This document shows positions 62,601-64,000 of a DNA stretch of 64,000 bases, piece after piece. The notes beneath the pieces were generated by a model that saw nothing but the letters and a program-made list of their open reading frames with translations, ran no database searches and was not told the DNA's origin. The DNA is taken from the NCBI GenBank assembly GCA_028280415.1, contig JANQLV010000079.1, forward strand, positions 32,060-96,059. The letters run 5' to 3'. Source of the stretch: Saprospiraceae bacterium. Lineage in GTDB: Bacteria > Bacteroidota > Bacteroidia > Chitinophagales > Saprospiraceae. Each line of letters starts with the position of its first letter. Within the stretch, counting starts at the first letter, position 1. The position numbers and the translations under genes were made by a program.

Positions 62601-63112
62601 GGAAGATTCATCATCACAGCATTTTGAACAATTTCCTGCAAATTGGAGCCAAAAAGCATAGCATTCATATAAACAGAAGCTACCCCTTCCCTAATTTGAC
62701 TACGAAGATGGGTATGATCTCCATTGAAATAAACAAATACTTTATTCCCAACTATTTTAGTTTGCCCGCCTGTATTGATAAAAGCTTCTTCACTTCCAAT
62801 ATTGCTCTGTTTTAGATCCGTAAGATCTTTGTAGACAATAATCTCTATTTTATCATTCAATCTGTGTTCCAGAATACCCTGGATTTCATCGTAATCCAGC
62901 TCGGCAAATTGCACTACTGAATGAGCAATATTCCTTCCTTCACCGTAGAAATACACTATAAAATTGACACTTTCATATTGAAGCCATTCTTTAAAGCTAT
63001 CGTGATATTGCACCCGGTTCTTTCCAAATTCAACCTGCGTTCCCTGTCCAAAAACAACAAAGACCGCAAAAAAAGAGAGTAAAATTGATAGCTTTAGTCT
63101 AAATTTGAGCAT
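59624..63112 (-). CDS. TolB-like beta-propeller protein with C-terminal outer-membrane barrel
   Basis: This 1162-residue exported protein has a signal peptide (about 1-22, ending VFGQ) and an N-terminal domain (about 25-270) like the MA-type peptidase family: FIVYFYGEGRNIAHSVVQFA, LRSQIREGVASVYMNAMLFG, LPDWFKMGLVSYVG. It has no HExxH zinc motif. A propeller of WD40/TolB-like blades follows (about 295-560: QLKISPDGRKIVYVANEIGK, YPLLAWNPNNMEVAVIYEKR). A charged Glu/Pro-rich linker (about 670-750) leads to a BamA-like barrel (about 770-1162). The barrel holds LRGFRYNIRNGNNFALVNTE and ends RFYLSMGMDF with the terminal Phe recognised by the Bam complex. Probably an outer-membrane protein with a periplasmic propeller. 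Function unknown. Confidence 0.85.
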   Translation of the reverse strand: MLKFRLKLSILLSFFAVFVVFGQGTQVEFGKNRVQYHDSFKEWLQYESVNFIVYFYGEGRNIAHSVVQFAELDYDEIQGILEHRLNDKIEIIVYKDLTDLKQSNIGSEEAFINTGGQTKIVGNKVFVYFNGDHTHLRSQIREGVASVYMNAMLFGSNLQEIVQNAVMMNLPDWFKMGLVSYVGTNWSTDIDNQLRDIILQEKELDFNDFAEKNPKLAGHSMWYFISQNYGQSTVSNLLYLTRINRSIDSGFLYVLGTPYKRTSKNWFDYYKQRYRAEVKQMDRKPDGRKVKIKNKRKLPLSQLKISPDGRKIVYVANEIGKYKVYLQDIRTGDRKVIHKSGFRNPIQATDYDYPLLAWNPNNMEVAVIYEKRDVAKLLLYDIKTKDKVVEDLDPQYQRVYSMDYVNPGQMVFSAAVRGFSDIFLYFPSTRQTQRITNDFYDDLDARLVKIRNKKGILFSSNRDDVMLSRLRMDTILPLNNFDIFYYDLENKSNELVRVTNTPFANERQPAAVDSTWFSFLTDQSGIVNRKFGYLEDYIAYYEQNIILEDGTEIVLHQDSSLTSLDSTLIDTIILSPVIKQRAINHFSSNYDRNIIEQHTSPRTGKYVQNIYKNNINVFYVGKLSPDTLIQPGVTRFIEQQSIFSKPVNPENTGKVTPTNQEQPDTTEIVEVQVEKEAPEPEPKKEEIDIDNYLFQSEFDDDEPAPTVKVEEGGENIEIEIPSEVEPSSVADYSQNAAPFRSKVVRFNPSRIVPYRLKFRTDFVTTQLDNSLLFGGLDSYAGTRSTYQTPPPGILFKANFKDLFEDYQFEMGIRIPTTFNGAEYFILFDDKKKRLDKRYAFYRRNLRFTQENVNPIIPQRSKETVFLGQMEVRYPLDIFRSFRATGTLRFDKSFLLATDQNALNTPTFNEQRVGLKLEYVFDNTLDVAINIKHGTRYKVYAEVLKRFQVDFIDNVSLNFADGFMTVIGFDARHYQRLDKHSILAIRAAGASSFGSEKILYFLGGVDNWLIQRFNNDIPFPGQEEFAYQTLASNLRGFRYNIRNGNNFALVNTELRVPIFKYFSTRIRSSFFRNFQVVGFFDVGTAWQGPTPFTDDSPLNTIFISNPPTVNVKVNYFRDPIVAGYGAGVRTMIFGYFIRLDYARGIETRVLQDPRFYLSMGMDF

Positions 63113-63177
63113 AAATAGTGAATGTTAGTCGCGTGATTTGGTCATCCTTCTTATAAAGATGACTTTTTTTAAACAGT

Positions 63178-63211
63178 TTGTCAATGTAAATGGTTTGCAA
63201 GTGTATTTTTG
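63178..63211 (+). promoter_or_regulatory. Promoter of the MBL-fold hydrolase gene
   Basis: TTG (63178-63180), 23 bp and TATTTTTG (63204-63211) fit the Bacteroidota consensus at its longest usual spacing. The leader is about 30 nt. Confidence 0.7.
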
Positions 63212-63246
63212 CGGGCAGTTAATACACAGATTTAAACGGAAAAACT

Positions 63247-63888
63247 ATGATACATGTTGCTAAATTGACCTTTAACCCTTTTCAGGAAAATACTTACATC
63301 GTTTACGATGATACCCAAGACTGTGTGATCTTCGATCCAGGGATGTATACAGACGAAGAAAGAAGACAATTCGATGATTTTATCAAGGCAAAATCCCTGA
63401 AGCCGGTTCGGCTAATTAATACGCATTGTCACATCGATCATGTTTTTGGTAATAATCATGTTCATCAGAAGTATAATTTGCCCTTGGAAATCCATGAAGG
63501 CGAACTCCTTGTTTTAAAACAAGTTCCCGAAATTTGTATGATGTATGGCATTCCTTATTCCGATCCTTCTCCCATGCCGGATCGATATCTTCAGGAAGGA
63601 GATATTATCGAATTCGGAACGTCAAAGCTAAAAGTGATCTTTACCCCGGGGCACTCTCCGGCAAGTATTTCATTTTACAATGAAGAAAAACCATTCATTA
63701 TCGCCGGTGATGTATTATTCCGGGAAAGTATAGGTCGTACGGATTTACCCGGAGGTGATTTTACTACATTACTCGGAAGCATCAAGGATAAGCTTTTCAT
63801 ATATGATGACCATACCATTGTTTATCCAGGTCATGGCCCAGAGACAACCATTGGTTATGAAAAAGTCAATAATCCTTTTCTTCAATAA
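63247..63888 (+). CDS. Metallo-beta-lactamase-fold hydrolase (glyoxalase II-like)
   Basis: This 213-residue binuclear-metal hydrolase has the H-x-H-x-D-H motif in LINTHCHIDHVFGNNHVH. Further ligands lie in IFTPGHSPASISFYN, IIAGDVLFRESIGRTDLPGG and VYPGHGPETTIGYEK. The GRTDLPGG and PGHGPETTIG blocks are those of the YcbL/hydroxyacylglutathione hydrolase-like group. Such enzymes cleave thioesters, possibly of bacillithiol or glutathione-like thiols; without the C-terminal substrate-binding domain of true glyoxalase II, specificity is open. It has its own promoter and is the last complete gene in the window. Confidence 0.92.
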   Translation: MIHVAKLTFNPFQENTYIVYDDTQDCVIFDPGMYTDEERRQFDDFIKAKSLKPVRLINTHCHIDHVFGNNHVHQKYNLPLEIHEGELLVLKQVPEICMMYGIPYSDPSPMPDRYLQEGDIIEFGTSKLKVIFTPGHSPASISFYNEEKPFIIAGDVLFRESIGRTDLPGGDFTTLLGSIKDKLFIYDDHTIVYPGHGPETTIGYEKVNNPFLQ

Positions 63889-64000
63889 AAAATCATTTTA
63901 ATAATTTAAGTTGCGATTCATTCTTGAAGAGAGAAAATGCGTCTAATTTTGTTGCGAAATCAAAGATTTCTATCAAAATTCTCCTTATTTCCTCTCATGT

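Noticed and set aside
1..64000. tRNA or rRNA genes, CRISPR array, insertion sequences, prophage
   Set aside because: I looked for cloverleaf signatures, regular short repeats with spacers, transposase motifs and phage genes and saw none.

Overview
The window looks like chromosomal DNA of a Bacteroidota member, most likely the class Saprospiria (Lewinella/Haliscomenobacter-like). This placement is inferred from content, not from a marker-gene comparison. The supporting signs are several proteins ending in type IX secretion (T9SS) sorting domains (three type A, one type B/CHU_C), Bacteroidota promoters (TTG-N19-23-TAnnTTTG) in front of housekeeping genes, a partial mevalonate operon (type 2 IPP isomerase, class II HMG-CoA reductase, GYDIA-type GHMP kinase), a YtxJ-type bacilliredoxin, and low-GC DNA with little Shine-Dalgarno signal. 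I see no tRNA, rRNA, CRISPR array, insertion sequence or prophage.

Layout. 0.4-7.6 kb: an OmpR-type response regulator and a 2084-residue secreted Ig-like/CHU_C protein. 8-12.6 kb: pseudouridine-5'-phosphate glycosidase, a SigK-like sigma factor with an RskA-like anti-sigma factor, a divergent fasciclin protein and a PfkB kinase. 12.6-13.6 kb: AT-rich DNA with a probable broken gene between a promoter and a terminator. 13.7-19.1 kb: a leftward module of an unknown exported protein, a BlaI repressor, a BlaR1-like M56 membrane protease and a double-PDZ T9SS protein, headed by three copies of a 16-bp palindromic operator. 19.3-31.2 kb: lipoproteins, a TPR protein, a CocE-type hydrolase, a membrane LytTR regulator divergent from a second double-PDZ T9SS protein, a large T9SS cell-surface protein and a conserved helical protein. 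31.2-36.3 kb: leftward metabolic and redox genes (Rof, malic enzyme, nitrilase, hydrolase-OsmC fusion, YtxJ, MOSC, DUF2007).

36.8-41.1 kb: a leaderless repeat protein, a Tat-exported class V aminotransferase-fold protein and a LytS/LytR-type two-component pair. 41.4-47 kb: RNA 2'-phosphotransferase, an Nfu Fe-S protein, a ferredoxin-reductase-like flavoprotein and the mevalonate genes. 47.3-50.7 kb: rplM-rpsI-rpsB-tsf and pyrH. 50.8-56.4 kb: comF, HtrA protease, an HD-domain protein, an ECF sigma factor with a small zinc-less anti-sigma-like protein, and prfA. 56.7-63.9 kb: a LodA/LodB-like quinoprotein oxidase and its maturation flavoprotein, a 1162-residue propeller/outer-membrane-barrel protein and a metallo-beta-lactamase-fold hydrolase.

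The most distinctive element is the BlaI/BlaR1-like module. One of its operators fills the spacer of a Bacteroidota-type promoter that reads into it. The BlaR1-like protein has no recognisable penicillin-sensor domain and carries a roughly 425-residue C-terminal extension instead. The last gene encodes a double-PDZ T9SS protein. A second double-PDZ T9SS protein at 24-25 kb also sits beside a membrane-bound regulator, so pairing such proteins with a membrane regulator occurs twice here.
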